From positions 13,500,487 through 13,564,486 of the forward strand of contig JABAKD010000027.1 of NCBI GenBank assembly GCA_012845835.1: a stretch of 64,000 bases of DNA. The letters are read 5' to 3'. The translations under genes were made by a program, and so were the position numbers. The stretch is from Undaria pinnatifida (lineage: Eukaryota; Sar; Phaeophyceae; Laminariales; Alariaceae). The notes under the pieces are model-generated. The model was given only the letters and a program-made list of their open reading frames with translations. It did not search any database and was not told the origin of the DNA. Shown in pieces: positions 37,295 through 47,752 of the stretch (the stretch's first letter is position 1; each line of letters opens with the position of its first letter).

Positions 37295-37510
37295 GATATC
37301 ATATCGTACGATGATATCATATCTTATGATGATATCATATCGTATGATGATATCATATCGTATGATGATATCATATCTTATGATGATATCATATCGTATG
37401 ATGATATCATATCGTATGATGATATCATATCGTATGATGATATCATATCGTATGATGATATCATATCGTATGATGATATCATATCGTATGATGATATCAT
37501 ATCGTATGAT
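37295..37510. repeat. 18-bp satellite, 12 copies, each with a perfect palindrome
   Basis: Unit GATGATATCATATCGTAT repeated 12 times over 216 bp with only a few C/T or G/T changes. Each unit has the 10-bp palindrome ATGATATCAT. All plus-strand frames stay open because 18 is divisible by 3; the peptide repeat MISYRM is not evidence of coding. Confidence 0.9.
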
Positions 37511-37684
37511 GCGAACTGTATAATAAATGGATCTATACCAGGTATATCATACTTAGCACCTGGTGGTGTATCGGAACATACATATTCGTGTTTATGTCAA
37601 CAAGTTTCCCCTTCGGAGGGGCAACATGGCGGATGTATATTTGTTGCCATACTTGTTGCCATAGACTGTATTGTCTGTGGAGCC

Positions 37685-37762
37685 GGTCTCTCCGGTGGTC
37701 TAGTGGTTATCCTCGAATGCTACTAGCGTTGGTCCTTGAGTTCGGTTCTCACCGTGATGATG
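37685..37762 (+). mobile_element. tRNA-like SINE head joined to a G-tract repeat
   Basis: CTCCGGTGGTCTAGTGGTTA with B box GAGTTCGGTTCTC and closing CACCGTGATG: the same head as at 42653. It is followed after about 25 bp by the start of the G-tract repeat family, not by a SINE body. Confidence 0.6.
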
Positions 37763-37779
37763 TTTTGATTTAGTTGCAA

Positions 37780-39200
37780 ATATATATTATAAAAAATGAA
37801 AATACACTCCAGCTGCGAGATCGAAGATTTCGTCGAAACTCATCTTTGCAAGCTGTGTGTGATACTCCGATCGCGCGCATTACGAGTTGTGTGTCCTCAT
37901 TAAGAATATAGGTCGGCGACTCCCCTTACAACTACAGTGTAGCTATCAGGGTCAACAGGGTGATTTTAGTCAGTCTGTGCGCGGAAACTATAAAACCCGT
38001 TTCTGAGGGGGACAAAATCTGACAGCTGTGAAGGGAAATGTATCCTTTTATCAAGTGAATCTTGTAAGTCGAATAACCGGTGAGGGGGGGGGGCGGAGTT
38101 TTGAAGGACGTCCGGGCCTGGTTTTGATCAAAAGCGAGCGGGTTTGGAGGCGGGGGGGGGGGGGTGGGGGGGGGAAGGGGGGGCAATTTGTGCATGTAAG
38201 CTATAAGTCCTTTCAAGGGGATAAATCTGACGGTTTTGGCACCAGTTTATTATTGGGGGGGGGGGGGGGGGTTGGGGCGGGGGGGGGGGGCGGGGGGGGC
38301 AGCTCAATATGTGCGTGGAAACTATACATTATTTTGAGGGGATAAATGTGACGGTTTTGGAAATAATGCATCATTTTATCATGTATATCCTGGGGTAAGT
38401 CGTACAATCAGTGAGTAAAGAGAGGGTGGAGTGTTCGAGGGGGTGGGGTTGGGATGGGTTGGGGGGGGGGGGGGGGGGGGGGGCGGGGGGGGGGCGGGGG
38501 GGGGGGGGGCTTTAGGTGAGGGGTTTGTTATACGTGTGGTGCTAGGTCTAGGCGATGGTGCGGGTGATGAGGAAGAAGGGGGCGTTCGAGGCGGGGGGGG
38601 GGGGGGGGGACACAGCGGCATGGATGGCTCTCGAAAGATAATGAGGTGATATCCTGTGCGTGAAGTGTTTATTAATCTGGCGGATTTCGATATTTGGTGG
38701 GGCGTTTGAGTAAGGGAGAGCAAGAGGGGCGGGGGGGGGGGAGATTTTTTAGGAGGTTTAGGTCACAAATAATATTCAAATACACTTCGGCGGTGAGATC
38801 AAAGATATGTAGCAGCTTGTTATACGCGTGGTGCTAGGTCTAGGCGATCGTGCGGGTGGTTGGAAAAGAGGGGGCGTTGGAGGGGGGGGGGTTGGGGGGA
38901 AAATAATTGAAAACTACGTCATGGATGGTCAGAAAGATAATGACGTGATATCAACTGCGTATAGGTGTTTATTACTCAGGCCGATTTCGATTGTGAGTGG
39001 GGCGTTTGGACAAACTAGGCGGAAGGGGGGGGGGATCGGGGGACGGGGGACGGGGGGGGGGGGTTGGGGTTTTTTATGAACACGAGGGGTCAGGGGAGGG
39101 GGAGGGGAGGGGAGGGGTGGGGGGGGCGGGGGCGGGACATTTCAATATGTGCGCGGAAACTATAAATCCTCAAAGGGGACAAACCTGACGATTGAAGCAA
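37780..39200 (+). repeat. dispersed G-tract repeat family, longest copy
   Basis: Starts with AATACACTCCAGCTGCGAG, continues with GTGTGATACTCCGATCGCGC, TCGGCGACTCCCCTTACAAC, AGGGTCAACAGGGTGA and TCTGACAGCTGTGAAGGG, then alternates sub-repeats (GGTGCTAGGTCTAGGCGATG, GGAGTTTTGAAGGACG) with G runs of 8 to over 20. It gives no open frame of interest. Other copies on either strand are listed separately. The ends are not sharp enough to assign a transposon class. Confidence 0.7.
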
Positions 39201-39344
39201 TAAGACATCCCTTTATATCATCTGGCTTGTGATGTTTACTATTCTAGAAGGTTTGATGTTAGATGCAGCATGCAACCCATTGTTCAAGTGTAGTAAATAA
39301 CGTGTTAAATCTTCATAATTTGTTGTTGTATGATACATGGATCG

Positions 39345-40520
39345 AAAGCTAGAATATTTTATAGAATATTTGTAGTTACCATTATTTTCTGACATCGCTA
39401 ATTATAAGAAAGAGATACGTATTGTCAAATACAACAGGCGAGGTGATGTGGTCATGCACTGTTTGTCACCATCATCATACAGTTACCATTATTTTCTGAC
39501 ATCGCTAATTATACGAAAGAGATACGTATTGCCAAATACAGCATGCGAGGTGATGTATGTGGCCATGTACTGTCTCCGCCATTGAGCATTAGAGGGAGGG
39601 ATGCGAATCGTCAGTTTTAAAGGAACGCTTGGTATACATGTGCTCAATTGCGTTACCTCGTTAGTCATACTTGGTATACACGCGCTCAATTACGTTACCT
39701 CGTTAGTTTTACTTCGCCTGGCATAGGTTGGGAGGCGACCATGCAGACGGTATGTACGAAATACCCTACCTAATGGGTTGGTGAGGTTGTTTACCGCAAT
39801 TTCAACACATCTGCCTGTGCCTCCTTTTCCAAATTATCTTTGTCTCAAATAAATGTACGATTTCACGCCTATGATTTTACCTTGTCGATGTGGGGCTCTG
39901 CGGTCGTCAATTTTAAGTCAGAGATACGTCCTACAAATACATCAGGCGAGGTGGGTATGTGATGTCATATATATGCGATGTCATCACTATTGATCGCGAG
40001 GGTGATTTTACTTCGTTAGGTATATGGTACTGTGTTTCGTAGAGGTCGTCCCAGGAGGGATGGGTCGGCAGTGTGGTTTATCGCAAATTTATCAGGTCTG
40101 CCTGTGCTTCCTTTTCAACTTATTATTGTCTCAAATGTACGATTTCACGTCCATGATTTTTACCGTGTCGCTGTGGGGCTCTGAGGTCGCCAATTCTAAG
40201 ACAGAGATACATCTTACAAATACTGCAGTTGAGGTGGGCATGCAACGTCATATATATATGCGATGTCACTACTATTTAACGCGAGGGTGACTTTACTTCG
40301 TCAGGCATATGCTACTGCGTTTCGTAAAGGTTGTCTCACGTGGACATGCGATGTTACCACTATTGAACGCGAGGGTGACTTTACTTCGTTAGGCACATTC
40401 CACTGCGTTTGGTATGGTAGAGGTTGTCAGGCAATCATGTAAGCCGATGGAGGCACGAAATACCCTGCGTAATAGGTTGGTCGTGTGGTTTACCGCAGTG
40501 TTAACATCCCTGTCTGTACT
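39345..40520. repeat. diverged tandem repeats in an AT-richer region
   Basis: Segments sharing CATCGCTAATTATAAGAAAG and GAGATACGTATTGTCAAATA (39390, 39498), and later CACTATTGAACGCGAGGGTG and ACTTTACTTCGTTAGGCA (39980-40400, three to four copies). No gene found. Confidence 0.7.
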
Positions 40521-41190
40521 TACTTTTCACATTATTATAGACTATAGTGTACGCTTATACGTCCTGTTTTCTCCCCACTGTCGTCGAAGATGTTGTAGTC
40601 CTGTAGATGTCGCGTGCATGTCTGGTGCTCTTGTTAGTGGTGTTCATGAAAACATGCCCTAACATGTAGTAGATGATCGCTGAGTGGTGTTCCTTTCCTT
40701 GACATCAAGCCAGGTTGTATATGCCAACGCAACCGCTTGCTTGAAAAACGACAAAGAAATTCCTCACACACCTGACACAGAGAAGACGCGCCCGAAGATT
40801 TTTCAGTATACCGACGGTCAGGAACAGGTTATCGAGCAGCGCACTTGATTTTTACTACCGCTCCTCACTCCACCTAAGACACTACGGGCATGCGTTGGAC
40901 CCAGTTCGCTGATGCCCGAAACCAATTTCAAAGGAGGTGATGTGGTGGGCGAATGCTATAATGATTTGCGCTGCTGCGATTACCCTGTCTCTCGTTCTGT
41001 TTGTTCTTGCGTTCTTGATGAACCTGTCATTTGGCAACGAGCAGTTGTGACGCATTTTTAGGTTTGTGTAAAGACTTTATGTGGACTATGTGATGTTTCT
41101 GACTCGTAGGGACCTCAATTTGGAACCCAGGGTGTATGGGTTCCATCTTTTGACTGGTGTTCGTATGCGGACGTATATATGGTTTTAGTG
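40520..41190. other. no feature recognised
   Basis: No repeat with ends, no RNA gene and no splice-bounded coding stretch could be supported here. Confidence 0.35.
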
Positions 41191-41580
41191 TGTCGTGTGT
41201 CCGCGTGGTTTTTGTTTCACGTATGTTTTGGTTGATATTCTAGACTTGGTTATCGTATTGTTTCAAAGTGGTGCTTTCCGCGTTTTTGATGCTACACGTA
41301 TATGTTTTGGTTTATGTTCTAGGCTTTGTTACCGTGTTGTTTCAGAGCGGTATTTTTGAGTACATGTTGTTTTGTAACCACGTAGTTTTTGCTACACGTG
41401 TGCGTTTTGGTTGATGTTCTAGGTTTCGTTATCGTGTTGTATCAGGGTGGTGTTTTCGAATACATATTATTTTGTTTTGTTTGTCTTGCAACCACGTGGT
41501 TTTTTCTACACGTAATTTTTGTTTGATGTTCTAGACTTCATTATCGTATCGTATCAGAATCGTGTTTTCGAATATATATA
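41190..41580. repeat. four tandem repeats of about 100-120 bp
   Basis: Units share GTTTTGGTTGATGTTCTAG, TTATCGTGTTGTATCAGA, GTGGTGTTTTCGAATACATA and CCACGTGGTTTTTGCTACACG. The last is followed by a G-rich run at 41600-41640. Confidence 0.8.
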
Positions 41581-42084
41581 TTGGTGTACAGTGGTCGGGG
41601 GGGGGGAAGGGGGGGAGGGGGGGAGGGGGAGGGGGGGGGCTGTTGTATATATCTGCAAAGCGTGTTTTTGTACGCCGAGGAAAACTGCTTCGGGGGGCTA
41701 AAAACGAAGTTGCGAGGGACGTTTGGGAATTTCAACGTTCCCCCTCGCGGCTTTTGTCAAGTATGGTTAAATGCATATTTATCCCTGAAGATAGACATGC
41801 AGTAACCAGCCTTGACAACTATGGGTTGTAGCGGTATCATAATACACTTATAATACCGTTACTCTTCATAGTTTGGCTATGTGTGTATTATTTATTTTGC
41901 TACACGGTGTGGGTTGAATTGAAACCCGGAGTGAGGCTAGGGTTTAAGAAAAAGGGGGGGGGGGGGGGGAGGGGGGGGGGGGGGGGATTCGACAAAACAG
42001 CGTTTGTATGTATAGGTAGTCTGCTTATTGAGTATCCCGTCATGTTGGTGGGTGACATGTGGTGAGTTGTGGGAGGTTTGGGGA

Positions 42085-42415
42085 TGTTTCGGCGACTCCA
42101 CTTGCAACTACAGTGTAGCTATCCGGGTCAACAGGGTGATGTTAGTCAGTCTGTGGACGGAAACTATGAAATTCGTGGAAGGTAATGCATCAGTTTATCA
42201 AGTGAAGTCTGTAAGTCCAATATCTGGTGAGGGAAGGGTGTGTGGAGGGGGGGGGGGGGGGGAGGGGGTGAATTGCAGCAGCGGGATCTCCAGCACGTGT
42301 AAGTGTTCAATACTCTGGCGAATTTCGATGTGGGTCGTTTGAAGGAAAGTGAGGGAGGAGCAAAAAAAAAAAAAAAAAAAAAAAAAACTGTATATATATT
42401 AAAAGGGAATACACT
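42085..42415 (+). repeat. G-tract repeat family copy, 5' truncated
   Basis: Begins at TCGGCGACTCCACTTGCAAC and ends after a G run and the sub-repeat AATACTCTGGCGAATTTCGA. A further fragment (GTGCGACTTCGATCGCGCGC) lies at about 43830-43935. Confidence 0.6.
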
Positions 42416-42625
42416 GTTGAGAGCGCCTAGAAGCGTGTGGGTAGACACAATTCGACGCGAGTAGACGAGGGAACGAAATGCTGAATTCTTTTCACGCTAA
42501 AAATGAAGGTACACAACGTGCCGTAGTGGGGAGGGGGGAAGAGGGCCCGGCTATGTGGCCCTGGATCTGAGTCACTGCTGGGAGGGAGAGCGAGAGAAGT
42601 GCGAGGATGATAATTGGGTCGAAGG
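42415..42625 (+). mobile_element. SINE body copy (type II), head missing
   Basis: Near-identical to the body of the SINE starting at 42653 (GAGAGCGCCTAGAAGCGTGT and the following 200 bp). It is preceded by a 20-base-plus A run at about 42362-42387, which may be the tail of another insertion. Confidence 0.65.
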
Positions 42626-42652
42626 AAAAAAAAAAAAATGCACAGTGGCCGG

Positions 42653-42980
42653 TCACCCCGGTGGTCTAGTGGTTACCCACGCATATTACAAGCGTTGGTC
42701 CTTGAGTTCGATTCCCACCGTGGTGAGATTTGACTTTATTTGCAAAAATGCAACAAAAAAGAGGTTCAACTAACTGGTGAGAGCGCCTAGCAGCGTGTGG
42801 GTAGGTAAAATTCGACGCGAATCGACGAGGGAAGAAATGCTGAATTATTCTCGCGATAAGAACGAAGGCACGTACCGTAGTGGAGAGGGGGGAGAAGGGC
42901 CCACTATGCGACCCCGGATCTGAGTTACTGCTGGGAGGGAGGGCGAGAATAGTGCGAGGATAATAAATGGGATGGAAAAA
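42653..42980 (+). mobile_element. tRNA-headed SINE, most complete copy
   Basis: The head at 42653-42726 has an A-box-like TGGTCTAGTGGTTA and a B box GAGTTCGATTCCC. Its two ends (TCACCCCGG and CCGTGGTGA) pair like an acceptor stem with one mismatch. The body follows from about 42776: GCGCCTAGCAGCGTGTGG, then a segment ending in a G-rich GAGAAGGG tract, and a tail to about 42980. A second body copy without a head lies just upstream at about 42415-42625. There is no open frame, as expected for a SINE. Confidence 0.7.
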
Positions 42981-44282
42981 AAGAAAAAAAAGGAAAAGAA
43001 AAGTGGGTACCCCGAGTTATGATTGCCCCGTGACAAGCGGGCACAGGCGCTCTTAACTACACATTGCTCTGTTCTATGTTGGGAAACATAAGCTCAAGAC
43101 CCGAACCGCGGGCCGGGTCATGACCCGTGGAAAGCCCTCCTAAAAGTATCCTAATGGTCCGATTTTGTCGGTTTCGTCCCGATATCGGGAATGGCGGTGC
43201 TAACTTTTCCAACGTCTAAAAAAACGATGGTAATATTGTAGTGTAATTTCACGTGTTTTTGTCCTCCTTTCGGGAGTGCGTCGCTAAATCGCCAAAACGG
43301 TTACGGTGTTGGTTACCAATCTAACGGTGTTATGTGATATGTTTGTTTTGCTGCCTGTTTTGTCCTACGAACATATCACACAAATCCCAAGTGGTTTGTG
43401 CACGTATCGGGAGTGCTCTGCTATTTTTTTGTTTTTTGTGTGGGAGGCGTGCTACGACAGGGGGTGCAATCCACAAAAAAATCCCATGGCCTAGGTATAC
43501 AACGAATAAAAAACTGAAGAAAAAAAAAATGATTTGGGGTTAAGGAGCCCGGTCATTCAGAAACAAAAAACCGGCACTATAGCGGCAACTGGCACTATAG
43601 CGGCGACCGATACTATTGCGGAAACCGGCCCTGTAGAAGCAACCGGCACTATAGAAACAAGAAACAAAATGCCGACAAGTGCTAGTCCCTATCGTGTAGC
43701 ACGCGTCTTGGGATCAGTGCGGGGTAAACCTTGCAGTTCGCTTGTAAAGAAGGGTTCGTCCTGTTGGAAGTATGTCCACGTTTTCGGGGACACACTACTG
43801 TGACATAGTTGGGAAATAACAGACTTCTGCTGTGAGATGCGGAGATTTTCTGTCTAAATTCATCTTTGCAAGCTGCATGTGCGACTTCGATCGCGCGCGC
43901 GACGGGGTGCGTATGTGTGTCCTCATGAACGACATCGATCGGTCGAATGCAACAAACTGTTTAGCTCTAGTATAATGCGTGGCGATTGACCCTCTATCGT
44001 TGTCGTCTTGCGTTGTGCCTTTTGGCAGGAAGCTGGGGATTCCTTTCCCCCAGGAAGCGCTGATCAGAGCGTCGCGTGCGAAAGAGAAGGTGGGTGCCCC
44101 CGTCCAAGGGTACGGTAGACGACGCGGGCTACGATGGAGGTGATCTTGACGTAGACCGCAGGGACCAGTCGTGAGGTGGTCATTGGTGGCCACGTCCGTT
44201 GTATCGGTCGTTCCCAGCGATTTTGAAGCCTTCTTTAGGGATAACGCCTCACGAGTATTGGTAACGCCGTATTCGGGGACCA

Positions 44283-44490
44283 CGATGAAGGAGGCTGCTT
44301 TTTCCCTGCTGTGATGGTCGGTATACTTTGCCATGTAGGCGTATCCTCCGGTCGCCTTGGGCGCCAGCTGGCCCTGGCTATTTCCCCCCATAACGTTTTA
44401 GGAAGGTGTGTCTCGTCGAGTCAACAGCGAGTCATGTCCATAATGGTACGTCCGTGACGTTCCGCACGCACCCGCAGCAGAACGGTGTTT
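44283..44490 (-). pseudogene. scrambled Ty1/copia integrase fragment
   Basis: Minus strand. One frame (about 44466-44360) reads AERHGRTIMDMTRC, a stop, then DETHLPKTLWGEIA, matching the copia integrase end (N-G-V-x-E-R-x-x-R-T ... L-P-K-x-L-W-x-E). A second frame (44346-44283) reads GGYAYMAKYTDHHSR, the start of the integrase core with its first catalytic Asp. The order is reversed relative to a normal element, where the core start precedes the E-R-x-x-R-T block. The T-H-P-Q-Q-N-G-V piece expected just before A-E-R is present on the opposite strand at about 44464-44487. A dead, rearranged remnant. Confidence 0.6.
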
Positions 44491-45190
44491 TCTGCTGCAC
44501 CTTTAGCATGGGACCCAAAAGGGCGAGCCTCTTTTCTACGCACGTTTTTGAGGGCGACCATCTACTTGAAAATTCGTGATGGATGAGTTTTGCAGTTCTA
44601 GAATAATTCAGAATGGAACGATACTATTTTTTTTCTTTGCCTCGACTGTTGCACGGAACACAAGAAAATTGGTCTTTCTGCTGATGTTGGTGTAGAACAC
44701 ACTTCCACACGTAAGAATTTTGAGTCTCTGGCCCAAAGTACAAATTTGCTAAGTGGTCTAATAGGCGTATTATAGCCTGCGTTTGAGTGGAGATGGCGAG
44801 GGTTGCAGTACCGGGACATCTGTTTATTGGCAAGGTACTGCGAGAGGCAGGATGATAGTTTCAGGAATATAAATAAACTACCAGGTAGGTGATAGAGCTG
44901 GCCCCTCCTCCCCCGTGGCCGAGGGGCTGTATTTGGACCTACCAAGGTTCTGCACAGTCACAAGTGATATGTGTGCTTTAGTTGGCGTGGCTTGATTATT
45001 GTGCAGCTAGTCGCCTACTGCTTGCGCGAAACTTTAAACACCCAACACCCTGCCACAGGAGCTACTGCTGCCAGAAAGAGAGGTTACGTCGAAAGTATTC
45101 TACGCAAGCCGCGTATGATACCAGACTAATTTTACGCTTGTTTCTGAGCAAAACAGCAAATAACCATATATCGCCGTGCTGCGTGCGGAC

Positions 45191-45737
45191 ACCCCCTAAC
45201 CCAAGCGGCCCCGGCTGCTTAAGCGACCCCGGCTGCTTTGGCCCCGGCTGCTTTATAACCCAAGCGGCCCAAGCAGCCGGGGTCGCACGGGTTTCAAGTT
45301 TAAAGCAGCCGGGGTCGCTTAAGCAGCCGGGGCCGCTTGGGTTGTAACCTGTTATAAAGCAGCCGGGGTCGTTTGGGTTTAAAGTTCAACCCAGCCGGGG
45401 CCACAGCAGCCGGGGTCGCTTAAGCAGCCGGGGCCGCTTGGGTTGTAACCTCTTATGCAGCAGCCGGGGTCGCTTGGGTTTAAAGTTTAAAGCAGCCGGG
45501 GCCACAGCAGCCGGGGTCGCTTAAGCAGCAGGGGTCGCTTGGGTTATAACCCACGCGGCCCCGGCTGCTTCATAACCCAAGCGGCCCCGGCTGCTTTATG
45601 GACCGATGCTGTGAGAACCCAAGCTGCCCCGGCTGCTGTGGCCCCGGCTGCTTCAAACTTTAAGCCCAAGCGGCCCCGGTTGCTTTATAACCCAAGCGGC
45701 CCCGGCTGCTTCATGACCCAAGCCGCCCCGGCTGCGT
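45191..45737. repeat. palindromic GC-rich minisatellite (GGCCCCGGCTGCTT units in both orientations)
   Basis: More than 20 units of AAGCGGCCCCGGCTGCTT or its reverse complement, separated by TATAACCC or GGGTTTAAAGTTT spacers. The first and last parts run in one orientation and the middle (about 45268-45538) in the other, so long stem-loops can form. Only the last two units of the second copy survive the gap (55785-55830). Confidence 0.85.
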
Positions 45738-46249
45738 TATGGATCGATGCGGTGAGTTTCGTTTTTCGTTTTTCGTTTTTTTTTTTTTTTACCTCTAAAA
45801 GCCCCAACAGAGTTGGAACCCAGCGGTAAGCGTCAAACGAACGAGAAGTTAGGTCTTGAATGTTATCAACCCCTACAAATACGGTGATGTGCTGATGTGC
45901 CCATTTCGAGAGCATCCGCTTTAAGACTTCTCGGGAGATAAGACCGGGTGAATCGGCCTTTTGTTTAGGGGGTGGTCGTAAACTGGGTACACCATTGCAG
46001 TATGATCGCGCAGCAGTGGGGCTAGTGCTGTGCTGCGCGCGTGTCGAACGTCTCCTTGCACAGCCGCGGTAGATCTGCCCGCGCGGGCGCGGTCGTTTTC
46101 AGTGCCCACGTGAAACGGTGCTGTTTTTCAATGGACTTAAGGGGTTTTCTGTCACGAGACCTGTTTCGGATTTTTTTTCCCTAATGGGTTTTTTTTTTTC
46201 CGGTACCGGCGGCCACCACCCTGAACCGGAACCCTGACAACATCCCCCA

Positions 46250-46271
46250 ACCCTATCCCTAACCCTAACCC
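46250..46271. repeat. interstitial telomere-like tract
   Basis: CCCTATCCCTAACCCTAACC; about three CCCTAA units. Repeated in copy 2 at 56337-56361. Confidence 0.6.
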
Positions 46272-46873
46272 AAGTCTAGCCAGAGGCCTGCTTGGTGGGT
46301 GTGTCGTGGGGTTGTTGTTCTTGGGAACACTCTATCACGGAGATTCATTGCTGGTAGGACTGAAAACGAAACAAACACGGAGGTGGGGGTAATCCCTGTT
46401 TCCCTTTTTTTTTTTTTTAGCTTTGTCATTCTTTGTTGGATATGTTGTCATTCTTTGTTGGATATTTTCGTTTCCCGGTTCACGTACAACACAGAGCGTC
46501 ACACGAACACAGTCGTCGTGCAGGAGAGCTCCGCTGACAAAGGCGGATATTTTTGTTTTCGTTTTTCTGCGGTTAAGTTCGTCCTATATTGAGGATGGGT
46601 CTCCATAAAAGAGTCGCTGTGCGGGTATACCGAAGAAACATTGCCTTCGCGGGTAGATCTACGCGAATTCCTCCTTACATGGCAGTTCGGACAACGGTAG
46701 CACCCCCCCCAACACGCAGTGGCCGATGATGTAATCGTCAATTTTTTTGGTGTCACTTTTTTTTTCGTGAAGCCCCCAAAAGGGGGAACAATACGCAATC
46801 TGCAACAAAAACCATTCCGTACGTCGGACAGATCACGATACAGATCATCTAGATCCCATACCTGACGGCATGC

Positions 46874-46899
46874 AACCCTAACCCTAACCCTAACCCTAT
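46874..46899. repeat. interstitial telomere-like tract
   Basis: Four perfect AACCCT units flanked by TGCC(G)GCATG and ATATCTGACGCCATG. Repeated in copy 2 at 56961-56987. Confidence 0.7.
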
Positions 46900-46979
46900 A
46901 TCTGACGCCATGGTATATTGTGCAGGATCTGTGTGCCGCAAATCCAAGCAAGGAAAGCATGCGCTAGAGCATTCAGGTC

Positions 46980-47185
46980 ATCCGGCTCTCACCCGGCAAC
47001 ATGATCTATAAGCCATGCAGATCATATTGACCAGGGATCTGTCTGCCCTGCAATACACAGATCATCTATAGATCGTTACCAATCAATAGGGATATGATCT
47101 GTCCGAGGTGTGACCTGTTTCCGACACGGATCATCTATAGATCATTACTATTTTTCTATAAGGATCTGATCTGTCCGAAGTGTGA
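46980..47185. repeat. diverged tandem repeat with GATCATCTATAGATC palindromes
   Basis: Two to three units of about 85 bp share GGATCATCTATAGATCATTA, ATAGGGATATGATCTGTCCG and AGGTGTGA. It lies just before the ORC6 exon at 47611. Confidence 0.75.
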
Positions 47186-47610
47186 ACCATTCGGCGCGTT
47201 TTTCAGTCGCCGCCTGTGCGATAAAAATTACCTGGTATCCGGTACCTGGTTTGTGTTGCGCCAGTTTGCGGAACGTTTCCCTGGTTAAATTTTGCCCTCG
47301 CTCCGTTCGAGTAGCCGCGCCCGAGTGTTTATTTTAATTTGAAGGCTTTCCTCCTTCCCACCTATAGAATTTTCTTTGCACGTTTTTCTTCAGCTCCCTA
47401 TTTTTTTCTTGTGTCAGAGCCGGGGTCACATACTGTAGCAGCCCCCCCCCCCCCCCCCCCCCCCTACACTATGGTGCACGCCTTCATGCTGTCGCGAGGA
47501 AGGGTTCTGATTATTCCTTCTTTCGTCCTCGTCTCTCGGTTGGAATTGTGATGCAATCGTGTTTTTTCGGTGTTTTTCGTTTACTTTTTCCTCCTCGGCT
47601 TTTGGTTCAG

Positions 47611-47752
47611 GCGTACATTGCCGTCTACACCCGCCTACGCAATGTCCTGGGCGATCAAGTTGCGCCCAAGGGAAGGGACATCGAGCAACTCGCTGTGAAG
47701 TTTGCAGGAGGCAGCGTGGAGCGCTCACGGGAGCTGCTGCAAAAATATTCAG
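47611..47752 (+). CDS. ORC6: ORC6 exon (domain A end), copy 1, with one extra base at its 3' end
   Basis: The acceptor is a T-rich tract ending TTCAG and the donor is CAG|GTGACG. Reading starts AYIAVYTRLRNVLG. In this copy the end reads aaaatattcag, 142 nt in all. The second copy (57690-57830) reads aaaatatcag, 141 nt, which keeps phase 0 into the next exon. The extra T would shift the frame across the junction and is most simply a consensus error in this copy. Confidence 0.75.

Noticed and set aside
37295-37510. CRISPR-like array
   Set aside because: Units abut without spacers; it is a satellite in a eukaryotic genome. No array with unique spacers was seen anywhere.
45985-46036. LGTPLQYDRAAVGL as the missing ORC6 exon
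   Set aside because: The D-R-A match is short; joining it to the next exon would drop about seven residues of the conserved motif.
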